Positions 17,156 through 25,476 of a stretch of DNA of 64,000 nt are shown piece after piece. Every line of letters begins with the position of its first letter. Position 1 is the first letter of the stretch. Position numbers and translations under genes: made by a program. A model generated the notes under the pieces. The model saw nothing but the letters and a program-made list of their open reading frames with translations. It was not told the origin of the DNA and did no database searches. This DNA is from JACKII01 sp041687435 (GTDB lineage Bacteria; Pseudomonadota; Alphaproteobacteria; Bin95): contig JAWLBX010000008.1 of the NCBI GenBank assembly GCA_041687435.1, positions 1-64,000 of the forward strand, in the 5' to 3' direction.

Positions 17156-17845
17156 ATGACCAGCCTGATCGCGGCGACGCTCTGTTTTATCGCCATCCAC
17201 CTCTTCGTCTCCGGCACCCGGCTGCGCGACCAGCTGGTCGCGATGCTGGGGGAGGGCACCTATATCGGCCTGTTCTCTGCCGCATCCTTGGCGCTGATCG
17301 TCTGGATGAGCATGAGCTATGGCCCGGCGTTGACCGCCGATGGCAATGCCTTTCTCTGGCAGGCGCCGGCGTGGTGGGCGCATCTGGGCGGGATCGTCAT
17401 TCTGATTGCCTTCCTGCTGGGGGTGCTCGGCATGTTATCGCCGAACCCGGGTGCGGTCGGCCAGGGTGCGCGCGCGGCGGAAGGGCCGCGGGGCATTCAG
17501 CGGGTGACGCGCCACCCTTTCCTTTGGGGGGTGGGCCTCTGGGCTGCCTTTCATCTGGTGGCGAATGGTGACCTGGCGAGCCTGATCCTGTTTGGCGGCT
17601 TCACAGTGCTGGCATTCGGCGGCACCCTGTCCATCGACGCCAAGCGGCGGCGCAAGATGGGAACGGTCTGGGAGCAGTACGCTGCCCAGACCTCCAACAT
17701 TCCCTTTGCGGCCATCCTGGCGAGGCGGCAGCGTCTGGCGCTGGGCGAGTTCGGCTGGTGGCGGGTTGCGCTGGCCGTGGCGGCCTATGCCGTTACGTTC
17801 GTGCTGCATCCTGCGCTGTTCGGCGTATCGCCAACCGGCGGTTGA
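17156..17845 (+). CDS. NnrU family membrane protein
   Basis: 229 aa with about six membrane segments. The conserved VTRHPFLWGVGLWAAFHLVANGD and IDAKRRRKMG are the NnrU signature; the family is distantly related to plant Z-ISO and named for nitrite/NO metabolism in denitrifiers. No denitrification genes lie nearby, so the role here is open. The ATG at 17156 follows a GAAGAGG site. A gap of 59 bases separates it from the selenoprotein gene, with which it may be co-transcribed. Confidence 0.85.
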   Translation: MTSLIAATLCFIAIHLFVSGTRLRDQLVAMLGEGTYIGLFSAASLALIVWMSMSYGPALTADGNAFLWQAPAWWAHLGGIVILIAFLLGVLGMLSPNPGAVGQGARAAEGPRGIQRVTRHPFLWGVGLWAAFHLVANGDLASLILFGGFTVLAFGGTLSIDAKRRRKMGTVWEQYAAQTSNIPFAAILARRQRLALGEFGWWRVALAVAAYAVTFVLHPALFGVSPTGG

Positions 17846-17904
17846 CGCGGCGGAACGGCGGGACCAAGTGACGGCAAAGTGGCAGACAACCGAAAGGATT
17901 GGTT

Positions 17905-18120
17905 ATGCAAATCGAAATCGTTTGGTGTGCGCCTTGAAACTACGAGCCGAGGGCCCGCCGTGCGCGGGACTTGCTGCAGGCGCAGGCGCCCGCAGCGGAG
18001 ATTCTACTGATCAAGGGCACTGGCGGCGTGTTCGACATCACCGTCGACGGCCGGAAAGCCTACTCCAAGCACGATACCGGCCGCTTCCCAAGCGATGCGG
18101 AGGTGCTTGCCTGCCTGTGA
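17905..18120 (+). CDS. SelW/Rdx-family selenoprotein with in-frame UGA (Sec)
   Basis: Reading the TGA at 17935-17937 as selenocysteine gives 71 aa: MQIEIVWCAP-U-NYEPRARDLL up front and GTGGVFDITVDGRKAYSK then GRFPSDAEVLACL behind. Cys8 and Sec11 form the CxxU redox motif of SelW-like thioredoxin-fold proteins, and the (N/G)Y-x-PRA and GxGGVF-VDG motifs that flank it are intact. The same frame is open from ATG 17905 (AAAGG upstream) to the TGA at 18118. A possible bacterial SECIS hairpin starts 16 bases after the UGA. Such genes are skipped by ordinary gene callers. A Cys-to-stop pseudogene is the alternative, but intact conserved sequence after the TGA argues against it. Confidence 0.8.
17954..17968 (+). 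promoter_or_regulatory. Candidate bacterial SECIS hairpin
   Basis: CCCGC (17954-17958) pairs perfectly with GCGGG (17964-17968) around the loop CGTGC, which has the G-U pair of bases typical of SelB-binding apical loops. The loop begins 21 bases after the UGA, within the 16-37 range known for bSECIS elements. The stem is only 5 bp, so a fold of the whole region is needed. Confidence 0.5.
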
Positions 18121-18205
18121 TGGAAATCTTTACTTCCTCCCCTGACCCTTCGAAGGGATCAGGGTGAAGTGAAACAGGCGTGCTCGGTTAGACGTTTCGG
18201 CGCCG

Positions 18206-20236
18206 TTAATCCGAGGCCGCCTCGATGGCTGACAGAACCGCGCCTTCCGTCAGTAACTCCGGCAGTGTGATGCCGCCGGGTGCTTTGGGGCCGTAGACGA
18301 CGTTGAAGGGAATGCCGTAGCGTCCGAAACTCGCCAGATAGGTCTGGATCGCCGGATCGGGACGGGTCCAGTCGGCTTTCAGCGCGGCGACCGTCCCATC
18401 CGAAAGTTGGGCCGCCACCTCACCACGGTTGAGCACGGCAGCCTTGTTGGCCTGGCAGGTGATACACCAATCCGCCGTCACGTCCACCAGCACGGTTTCG
18501 CCGTCGGCGACCAGCGCCGCCAGCCGATCCTGGCTGAACGGCTGCCAGACGCCGGCCAGCGCCTCCTGCATGGCCGGGTTGCTGGTGGGCAGGGCGGTGG
18601 GAAAAACCACGCCGGCAATCACCAGCGCCAACGCACCCGGCAGCCGCCAGCGGGCTGCGGCCTGCCAGAGCCAGACCAGGATGACGGCGCTCAGCGCGGC
18701 CAGCGCGACCGCCGGCACCTCGCCGGATAGGGCGAGCAGGACGCTGCCGAGCCAGATGGCCGTGGCGATCAGCGCAAAGCCCAGCACGACGCGCAGCCGC
18801 AGCATCCAGCGCCCCGGCCTGGGCAGGGCTGTCGCGATTTTCGGACGGATGGCGACGGCGAGATAGGGCAGGGCCAGCCCCAGCCCCATCGCCAGAAACA
18901 CCGCCAGCGTCTCCACCCAGCCATGGCCGAGTGCAAAGGCGATAGCGGTGCCGACAAACGGGGCCGAACAGGGCGTGGCCAGCAGAGTGGCGAAGATGCC
19001 GGTTGCAAAGGCGCCCGCCCGCCCTTCGCCCAGGCGGCCGAAGGCGGCGGGCATCGGCACCTCGAACAGACCCCAGAGATTGGCGGCGAACAGCACGCAG
19101 ATCAGGGCCATGAAGGCGATGAACACCGGTTCCTGAAACTGCATGCCCCAGCCGACCGCCACGCCGGCCGCGCGCAGGCTAATGGCGCCGACGGCGAGCA
19201 CGGCAAAGCTGACCAGAATGCCCGCTGCGGTGGCGAGGAAGCTGGTGCGGGCAGCCCCTTGTGCGCCGCCGCCGTGTTTGATCAGGCCCAACACCTTGAT
19301 CGAGAGTACCGGTAGCACACAAGGCATCAGGTTCAGGATCAGGCCGCCAGCCAGGGCCGTCAGCAGGATCAATGCCCATGCAGCAATCCCTGCTCCGGCG
19401 CCGCTTGCCACTGCGGTCACGGTGACGGTCTGCTCGAAGGCGCGGTTGCCGTCTGTGAGGGTGATAATCAAAGGCTCGCCGGCCAGCGCTGCCGGTTCGG
19501 TCTCTGCGTAGAGCACCGGCAGGCGAAACCGCGTCGGGCCAAGCCGCTCCGGCGCGCCAAAGGCGAACGCCTGACCGGCCGCCTCGATGAACGCGTCGGG
19601 TTTTTGGAGGGGGGTGCCGGTTTCCAGTTCCAGCCACCAGCGGCTGCCATCGCCGGGGCGGACGATGGCGCTGGTCACGGCAAAGCCGGCGACGGCCGGG
19701 CCGGGAACCTGCCCCCGCGCCTTGTCGATCGCAAACGCCTGTTCGCTTGGTGCCGCCGGGCCGGCCGGCAGGGTCAGCGAGAGGTCGGCGCGCTGAGGAA
19801 TGCAGACGTCCTTGCAGGTCAGATAATCCAGGCTCAGATTGGCGGTCACGGCTTCGCCGCGCTGTTTGGGCGTGACGGTGATCGGATAGATCACCCGCTC
19901 TTCATAGCCGACACTGTCGATGCCCAGGATCTGGAAGCGCTTCGGCGCGGGCCACGCAATCGCTGTTTCGGCCAGGTTTTGCGAGCCATCCCATTCCAGC
20001 CGCGGCGGGTAGCCGCCTTCGCCGGGCGTGCGCCAGTAGGTTTTCCAGCCGGGTTGGAGTTCGATCTCCAGGCCAAAGCGCAGCTGGTGCTGGTCGCCGA
20101 CAGCGTCGGTGGCCGCGATCAGCCGCGCGCGCGCCTCGGTACTGCCGACCCATTCGGACGCAGCGGCCCAGACCGTGCCGCCCGTGGGCAGCATGGTAAG
20201 AAGCAGGGTAAGAAATGCGATCAGGCGCAGGAGCAT
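18206..20236 (-). CDS. dsbD: DsbD/ScsB-type thiol:disulfide reductase
   Basis: 676 aa. It carries electrons from cytoplasmic thioredoxin across the inner membrane to periplasmic thiol enzymes. It has a signal peptide (cleavage near residue 25), then a DsbD-alpha-like periplasmic domain with paired cysteines (TCKDVCIP). The membrane domain has eight or nine segments with the redox cysteines in NLMPCVLPVLS and LLATPCSAPF. The C-terminal periplasmic thioredoxin domain has WCITC near residue 570. All six expected cysteines are present. The long N-terminal domain and lack of a DsbC nearby make a ScsB-like variant possible. Confidence 0.9.
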   Translation of the reverse strand: MLLRLIAFLTLLLTMLPTGGTVWAAASEWVGSTEARARLIAATDAVGDQHQLRFGLEIELQPGWKTYWRTPGEGGYPPRLEWDGSQNLAETAIAWPAPKRFQILGIDSVGYEERVIYPITVTPKQRGEAVTANLSLDYLTCKDVCIPQRADLSLTLPAGPAAPSEQAFAIDKARGQVPGPAVAGFAVTSAIVRPGDGSRWWLELETGTPLQKPDAFIEAAGQAFAFGAPERLGPTRFRLPVLYAETEPAALAGEPLIITLTDGNRAFEQTVTVTAVASGAGAGIAAWALILLTALAGGLILNLMPCVLPVLSIKVLGLIKHGGGAQGAARTSFLATAAGILVSFAVLAVGAISLRAAGVAVGWGMQFQEPVFIAFMALICVLFAANLWGLFEVPMPAAFGRLGEGRAGAFATGIFATLLATPCSAPFVGTAIAFALGHGWVETLAVFLAMGLGLALPYLAVAIRPKIATALPRPGRWMLRLRVVLGFALIATAIWLGSVLLALSGEVPAVALAALSAVILVWLWQAAARWRLPGALALVIAGVVFPTALPTSNPAMQEALAGVWQPFSQDRLAALVADGETVLVDVTADWCITCQANKAAVLNRGEVAAQLSDGTVAALKADWTRPDPAIQTYLASFGRYGIPFNVVYGPKAPGGITLPELLTEGAVLSAIEAASD

Positions 20237-20378
20237 GGCAAACGGTCCGGTCTTCGGCCAGCCAGAACAGGAGATGCTGGAGAATAGCGTTTAACAGGCT
20301 GGCGTCATCCCGTGCTCACGACAAAGTGCTGCGGATCGGGCGCTTGCGATGTCGCACCGGCCCGCTTACCTTCGGGGC

Positions 20379-20954
20379 ATGCCGAAATCCAACATCGACT
20401 CCGACTATTCACTGACCGGCCGCTTTCTGATTGCGATGCCGCATATGGGCGACCCCCGCTTCGCCCGGTCCGTTGTTTTCCTCTGTTCGCACGGCGAGGA
20501 GGGCGCTATGGGCCTCATCGTCAACAAAGAGGCGGAGAACATCAGCTTCGACGATCTGCTGGATCAGTTGGAGATCGACGATGTGACCGTCAACCAGTTG
20601 ACCGTCCACAATGGCGGGCCGGTGGAAACCGGCCGCGGCTTCGTGCTGCACAGCCGCGACTATTTCCAGGAAGGCTCGATCGGCGTTACCGACGACGTGG
20701 CCCTGACCGCGACGGTGGAGATTTTGCGCGCGATCGCCGCCGGCGGCGGGCCGCGCAAGCGCCTGCTGGCGCTTGGCTATGCCGGTTGGGGCCAGGGGCA
20801 GCTGGAAAGCGAGATCCAGGCCAATGGCTGGCTGATTTCGGAGGCTGACGAGGACATCCTGTTCGGTTTCGACCTGGAACGGAAATGGGACCAGGTGCTG
20901 GCCAAGCTGGGCGTGGACCCGGCGGCCCTTTCCGGAGCCGCCGGGCGGGCCTGA
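20379..20954 (+). CDS. YqgE/AlgH family protein (UPF0301)
   Basis: 191 aa counted from the ATG at 20379. LTGRFLIAMPHMGDPRF, VFLCSHGEEGAMGLIVNK and LGYAGWGQGQLESEIQ are the signature of the YqgE/AlgH family. These are small cytoplasmic proteins of unclear biochemical function; AlgH was first linked to alginate expression. The frame extends 30 bases upstream, but the domain starts at SLTGRFL and the 20379 ATG lies just before it. Its 3' end faces the enoyl-CoA hydratase on the other strand with an 11-base gap. Confidence 0.9.
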   Translation: MPKSNIDSDYSLTGRFLIAMPHMGDPRFARSVVFLCSHGEEGAMGLIVNKEAENISFDDLLDQLEIDDVTVNQLTVHNGGPVETGRGFVLHSRDYFQEGSIGVTDDVALTATVEILRAIAAGGGPRKRLLALGYAGWGQGQLESEIQANGWLISEADEDILFGFDLERKWDQVLAKLGVDPAALSGAAGRA

Positions 20955-20965
20955 TCCAATCTGGC

Positions 20966-21787
20966 CTATCCCTGGTTGAACACCGGCTTCCGCTTCTCGA
21001 TGAACGCCTGCACCGCCTCCCGGTGATCCGGGTGGGCCTGTAGCGGGATCAGGCGTTCCGCCTCGCGGTCGAGCGCCTGTTCGAAGGTGATATGCGGGGC
21101 GTCGTCAAGGTTGTCCTTCATCGCGGCCATGGCGGCAGCGGGGCCGGTCGCCATTTCCTTCGCCCATTCGAACGCCGCTTGCTGCAATTCCGCATCCGGC
21201 ACAACCCGGTTGATGAGGCCGAGGGCAAGTGCTTCCGCGGCAGGAACGCGGGCGGCGGTGAACATCAATTCCCGCGCCTTGGCGCTATTGACCAACTGGC
21301 TCAGCATCCAGGCGATGCCATAGTCGCCAGGCAGCGCGACATTGCGGTATCCGGTGGTGAGGAAGGCGCTTTCCGCAGCAATACGAACGTCACAGGCCAG
21401 CGCCAGCGCCATGCCGGCACCAGCGGCCGCGCCCGGCAGCGCGGCAATGGTTGGCTTGCGCAGGGCCCGCAGTGCGCCGGTCAGGCCGCGTTCGCGCGCC
21501 TTCAAATCGGCGATGCGTTCGGCCGGAGTCATGGTCTGCGCCCTGTTCGCACCCATGCCCTTGACATTGCCACCGGCGCAAAAGGCCGTGCCCGCGCCGG
21601 TAACGACGATGGCGCCGACCCGATCGTCACGGCCCCGTTCGCGGATTTGCTCACGCAGATAGGGGGTGATCTCGTCCCCCATGGCGTTGCGGACTTCCGG
21701 CCGGTTCAGCGTGATCACCGCAACCCGCTCGCGGATTTCGCAGAGCAGCGTGGGCGCGCCGGTGTTGATCGCGACGGTTTCGGGCAT
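20966..21787 (-). CDS. Enoyl-CoA hydratase family protein
   Basis: 273 aa. It starts with crotonase-fold VAVITLNRPEVRNAMGDEI. Oxyanion-hole segments are CAGGNVKGMG and GAAAGAGMALALACDVRIA. The segment FLTTGYRNVALPGDYGIAWML corresponds to the active-site helix, with an acidic residue (Asp) at the second Glu position. It ends AFIEKRKPVFNQG, like many PaaG/PaaF-type members. It lies 22 bases downstream of the SDR gene, probably in the same operon, suggesting an acyl-CoA degradation step with a dehydrogenase-like partner. The substrate cannot be read. Confidence 0.87.
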   Translation of the reverse strand: MPETVAINTGAPTLLCEIRERVAVITLNRPEVRNAMGDEITPYLREQIRERGRDDRVGAIVVTGAGTAFCAGGNVKGMGANRAQTMTPAERIADLKARERGLTGALRALRKPTIAALPGAAAGAGMALALACDVRIAAESAFLTTGYRNVALPGDYGIAWMLSQLVNSAKARELMFTAARVPAAEALALGLINRVVPDAELQQAAFEWAKEMATGPAAAMAAMKDNLDDAPHITFEQALDREAERLIPLQAHPDHREAVQAFIEKRKPVFNQG

Positions 21788-21809
21788 GACGGTTTAAACT
21801 CCGTTTCGG

Positions 21810-22544
21810 CTACCAGTTTTCGCCGAACGGCCGCAATTCCAACAGGAATGTGCGGGCAGAGCGGGGCTGGTGGGCAAGGTGATAGATTTCCGCCGCAAGG
21901 TCGGCAGTTTTGGCGTAGAAATCGTCCGGCTGGTCCGGCCAGCGGCGGCGGGCGTAAGGCATGTCGATCACCGCGTCGATGATGACATAGCCGACATGCA
22001 CGCCCTTCGGCCCTAGGTCGCGGGCCAAAGCCTCCGCGACCATCCTTTGGGCGGCCTTGGTCGGGGTCCAGCCGATATAATTGGGCTTGCCCCGTAGCGC
22101 GCCGGTGTTGCCGGTACAGATCAGGGCGCCGTCGCCCCGCTCGACCATGGCGGGGCAAAGGGTCTGGGCGACGGCCAGCAGGCCGGTGGTGTTCACGCGG
22201 AAATTGCGCTCGAAATCGGCGAGGGGAATTTCCGCATAGGTGCCGCGGGATGCAAGCGTGGCGTTGTAGATGACGACATGCGGCGCGCCGCGTTCCGCCT
22301 TGATGCGCTCCAGCGTGGCGACGAATGCCGCCGTCTCGCCAATGTCGGCGGCGTAACCAGTTGTGCCTGGAATCTCGCCCTCCCAGGTTTCCAAGCGTCC
22401 GGCATGGCGGGCGATCATCGAGACGCGGTAGCCGTTGGCGGCAAAATGCTTGACGATGGCAAGGCCGGTGCCAGGGCCGACACCGATGACGAGGCAGTGT
22501 TTTTGCGGGTCGCTTTGCGGCATTGGACGATCCGGGCGGTTCAC
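21810..22544 (-). CDS. Short-chain dehydrogenase/reductase (SDR)
   Basis: 244 aa. The nucleotide-binding motif is slightly unusual, VIGVGPGTGLAIVKHFA in place of TGxxxGxG. The catalytic Tyr-Lys pair appears as YIGWTPTKAA, so Y-x-x-x-x-x-K here rather than the canonical YxxxK, with a preceding Ser/Thr-rich strand (ALICTGNTGAL). It is therefore a non-classical SDR and may have altered activity. It overlaps by 4 bases the unknown gene upstream and is followed by an enoyl-CoA hydratase. Confidence 0.8.
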   Translation of the reverse strand: MNRPDRPMPQSDPQKHCLVIGVGPGTGLAIVKHFAANGYRVSMIARHAGRLETWEGEIPGTTGYAADIGETAAFVATLERIKAERGAPHVVIYNATLASRGTYAEIPLADFERNFRVNTTGLLAVAQTLCPAMVERGDGALICTGNTGALRGKPNYIGWTPTKAAQRMVAEALARDLGPKGVHVGYVIIDAVIDMPYARRRWPDQPDDFYAKTADLAAEIYHLAHQPRSARTFLLELRPFGENW

Positions 22545-23533
22545 AGGAGATCGCTCAAGGCTGCCGCATATTCTGCGCGTAGCCTGCTTCCAAGTTGGCC
22601 CAGCGGGCGCTGATTTACGTCTGCGATGTTCTGCCGGGCCGCATGGACCTGATACAGTTTCACCTTGCGGTCGTCGGTCAGCTGGCCGCGGTCTCTAAGC
22701 GTGCGGGCCATATCCAACGGGCCGTTGCCGTGCAGGATGTTCGCCCCGCGTAGCGGATAGAGCTGCGGATGTCCGGGTATTTGATGGGTGCTGTAGGTGC
22801 GGCCGTTTACCGTGAACTCCACCCGCTGATCGAGGCTGTTGTTCCACTGCCAACTCACGCCACCCGGCACGATGCCACCGGTCCGTATTGCCAGCAGATA
22901 CGCGTTGATTGCCAGAACATCCGCCTGCATCGTTGCCCGCGCACACAGCGACCAGCCGTAAACATGCGCGGCAATGTCGTTGTATTTGCTTGTTATCAGT
23001 TCCAGGCGATGAGCGGCGCTCGGCTCGCTGACAGCATAAACGATGTTTGCCATGAACCCGTCCGACCGTGCGGCGAGCACAGGCGCGGCAATGTTCCGGT
23101 CGGCCATGGAATGGCCAGCGAGCGCCATGGTCAGATCGCCATCGTTTGCAAATTGCCGGTTTGCAGCGCTCAGCGCGAACACGGCATCGCGGTAGGAATC
23201 GTGCCAGACAAGGCCATCGTCATTGTCCTGGCCTCTGAGCCAGAGCCTGTGGATCAGCGCGCCGGCATTATAGGCCACTCCGGCGACCATGACCTGCCGT
23301 TGTAACACTGTTGCCGCCGCCGGCATGCTGCGGGGAACGGCGGCGTTGGCTGCCATTTGCTGCCAGACCACGGCATGCCGTGCCCGCGGGCTGCGGTGCG
23401 CCATGGCCGCTATTCCTTGCAGCGTGGCGGCGCTGGTGGGCAAGCGGCTGGCCTTGACCGGCTGAACAGGCAGGGAAGCGCGAGGGCCATGGGGTTGCGC
23501 GCGGCTGCGGCTTTGGGCAGTGAGGCTGCGCAT
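22541..23533 (-). CDS. Unrecognised 330-residue protein
   Basis: I do not recognise a family. The first 90 residues are Arg/Ala/Pro-rich and look disordered, ending in AAATVLQRQV. A soluble alpha-helical-looking region follows, with DSYRDAVFALSAANRQFAND, YNDIAAHVYGWSLCARA and a Trp-rich GGVSWQWNNSLDQRVEF. No signal peptide or membrane segment is seen. I chose the ATG at 23533 because AAGGAA precedes it; a TTG at 23551 would add six residues. Its stop overlaps the SDR start by 4 bases, so it is expressed with the SDR and enoyl-CoA hydratase. Confidence 0.6.
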   Translation of the reverse strand: MRSLTAQSRSRAQPHGPRASLPVQPVKASRLPTSAATLQGIAAMAHRSPRARHAVVWQQMAANAAVPRSMPAAATVLQRQVMVAGVAYNAGALIHRLWLRGQDNDDGLVWHDSYRDAVFALSAANRQFANDGDLTMALAGHSMADRNIAAPVLAARSDGFMANIVYAVSEPSAAHRLELITSKYNDIAAHVYGWSLCARATMQADVLAINAYLLAIRTGGIVPGGVSWQWNNSLDQRVEFTVNGRTYSTHQIPGHPQLYPLRGANILHGNGPLDMARTLRDRGQLTDDRKVKLYQVHAARQNIADVNQRPLGQLGSRLRAEYAAALSDLL

Positions 23534-23588
23534 ATGGGCTTTCCTTGCCAACGGAGGACAGGCAGACGGTCAGGGTAGCCTGTACCGG

Positions 23589-25346
23589 TCAGTCCGGCCA
23601 AGCCGCATCTTCGATGTGGAATTCCACGGCATCGCCACCGCTCCAGCGGTCGCGGCGCAGGCGGCCGGCCAGATGCAGGGCGCGGCCCTGCGCCGACAGC
23701 AGCGCCTCGCCCAGCGCCGTGTCGCGGGCGCGGAAGGCGATCCCCTTGAGTTTGCCCTGACCAACACCGCCCAGCCTGACGCGGACATGGCTTTCGCCCA
23801 CCGTGTCGGCAAACGCGATTTGGGCGTTCTGGATGCAAAAGCGGGGCTCGGCATTGCCCGGGCCATAGGGCCCCAGTTGCTCCACCATATCCGCCAGCGC
23901 GGCGGTGGCGCCATCGACGCTGAGCGCGCCTTCCAGGGTCAGGGAAGCCTCTTTCTTGGCTCCGGCAATGGCGTCGCCCAGGCGCTCGTTCAGGAAGGCG
24001 TGCAGATCGGCTAGCTTGTCGCGCTCGATGGTGAAACCTGCGGCCATGGCATGCCCGCCGCCGGCCAGCAACAAGCCGGCCTGCCGGGCGTTGATGACCG
24101 CCTGGCCGAGATCGACGCCCGGCAGCGAGCGCCCGGACGCCTTGCCGGTGCCGTTGTCTTCCCAGCCAATGACGCAGGCGGGGCGGCCCGTGCGCTCCAC
24201 CAGCCGGCTGGCGACAATGCCGATGACGCCGGGGTGCCAGCCATCGCCCGCCACCAGCACCACCGGCGACTCCTGCGCTGCCGCACGGTCGAGGGCGCTT
24301 TCCAGCACCGAATCCTCAACCGCCTTGCGTTCCGCGTTCAGGGCATCGAGTTGTTGGGCGATGGGCCAGCAATAGGCCGGGTCGTCCGACGACAGCAGCC
24401 GCACGCCCAGCGACGAGTCGCCCAGGCGGCCGCCGGCGTTGATGCGCGGGCCGAACAGAAAACCCAGGTGATAGGCGGACAGCCTGTCCTTGATGCCGGC
24501 GACATCGGCCAGTGCAGCTAGGCCACTGTTCTGGCGGCTCGCCATCACCTTCAGCCCCTGCTGCACGAAGGCCCGGTTCAGACCGGTCAGCGGAACCACA
24601 TCGCAGACCGTGCCCAGCGCAACCAGATCGAGGAGGCTGAGCATGTCGATCCGGTCTGGTTTGCCAACGGCCTTCAGCGCCCGGTTGAGAGCGACGCAAA
24701 ACAGGAAGGCGACACCGCACGCCGCCAACTGACCGAAGCCGGGTTCTTGATCCAGCCGGTTCGGGTTCACCAGGGCAAGGGCAGGGGGCAGCACCGGCTC
24801 TGCCGTGTGATGGTCGAGGATGACGACCTCCAGCCCCAACTCTTTGGCGGCTTCCAGCGGGGCGAAGGCTGTGGTGCCGCAATCCAGAAAGATCACAAGC
24901 CGGACACCCTGCTTCGCCAAGGCCTCCAGGGCGGGGGTGTTTGGGCCGTAGCCTTCCATCAGCCGGTCGGGAATGTGGACCGCTGGCTCGCAGCCGGCAG
25001 AGCGCAACAGGCGCAGCAACTGGGCGGAGGAGGTGGCGCCGTCCACGTCATAGTCGCCGAAAAGAGCAATCTTTTCGCCCGCCGCCACGGCCGCCGCCGT
25101 GCGCTCCGCCGCTGCATCCATGCCAAGAAAGAACGATGGGTTCGGCAGCAGGTTGCGGAGCTTCGGCTCCAGATAATCCGCCACGCCTTCCAGCGAGCCG
25201 GCGCGCGGCGCCAGCAGACGGCCGGCCAATTCGCTCACCCCCTCGCGCTGGGCGATGGCCTGGGCAAGACGCGGATCGACCGCACGCCAGCGCCAGCGCC
25301 TTCCGCCAAGGGATTGGGAGACGTTGAGGGCTGGTTGGTCAGTCAC
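23589..25346 (-). CDS. recJ: Single-stranded-DNA-specific exonuclease RecJ
   Basis: 585 aa. A 5'-3' ssDNA exonuclease of recombination and mismatch repair. DHH domain motifs: LFGDYDVDGATSSAQL (motif I), DCGTTAF and ILDHHTAE (motif III), with NPNRLDQEPGFGQLAACGVAF after it. The DHHA1 domain has LLAGGGHAMAAGFTIE, and an OB-fold follows to the C-terminus. The start is GTG at 25346. It is the last gene of a conserved alphaproteobacterial run (aminotransferase, hom, glpX, recJ) and is separated from glpX by 130 bases. Confidence 0.95.
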   Translation of the reverse strand: MTDQPALNVSQSLGGRRWRWRAVDPRLAQAIAQREGVSELAGRLLAPRAGSLEGVADYLEPKLRNLLPNPSFFLGMDAAAERTAAAVAAGEKIALFGDYDVDGATSSAQLLRLLRSAGCEPAVHIPDRLMEGYGPNTPALEALAKQGVRLVIFLDCGTTAFAPLEAAKELGLEVVILDHHTAEPVLPPALALVNPNRLDQEPGFGQLAACGVAFLFCVALNRALKAVGKPDRIDMLSLLDLVALGTVCDVVPLTGLNRAFVQQGLKVMASRQNSGLAALADVAGIKDRLSAYHLGFLFGPRINAGGRLGDSSLGVRLLSSDDPAYCWPIAQQLDALNAERKAVEDSVLESALDRAAAQESPVVLVAGDGWHPGVIGIVASRLVERTGRPACVIGWEDNGTGKASGRSLPGVDLGQAVINARQAGLLLAGGGHAMAAGFTIERDKLADLHAFLNERLGDAIAGAKKEASLTLEGALSVDGATAALADMVEQLGPYGPGNAEPRFCIQNAQIAFADTVGESHVRVRLGGVGQGKLKGIAFRARDTALGEALLSAQGRALHLAGRLRRDRWSGGDAVEFHIEDAAWPD

Positions 25347-25476
25347 TGCACTGAATCGTCATTGCGAACCGTCAGGCGGAGCAATGCAGCACGGCACTGG
25401 TGTGTGCTGGATTGCTTCTTCGCGCCGCTCCTCCTGAGATAGTGGCCCTGCGCGAGACCGCCGGACGGATGGCCGC

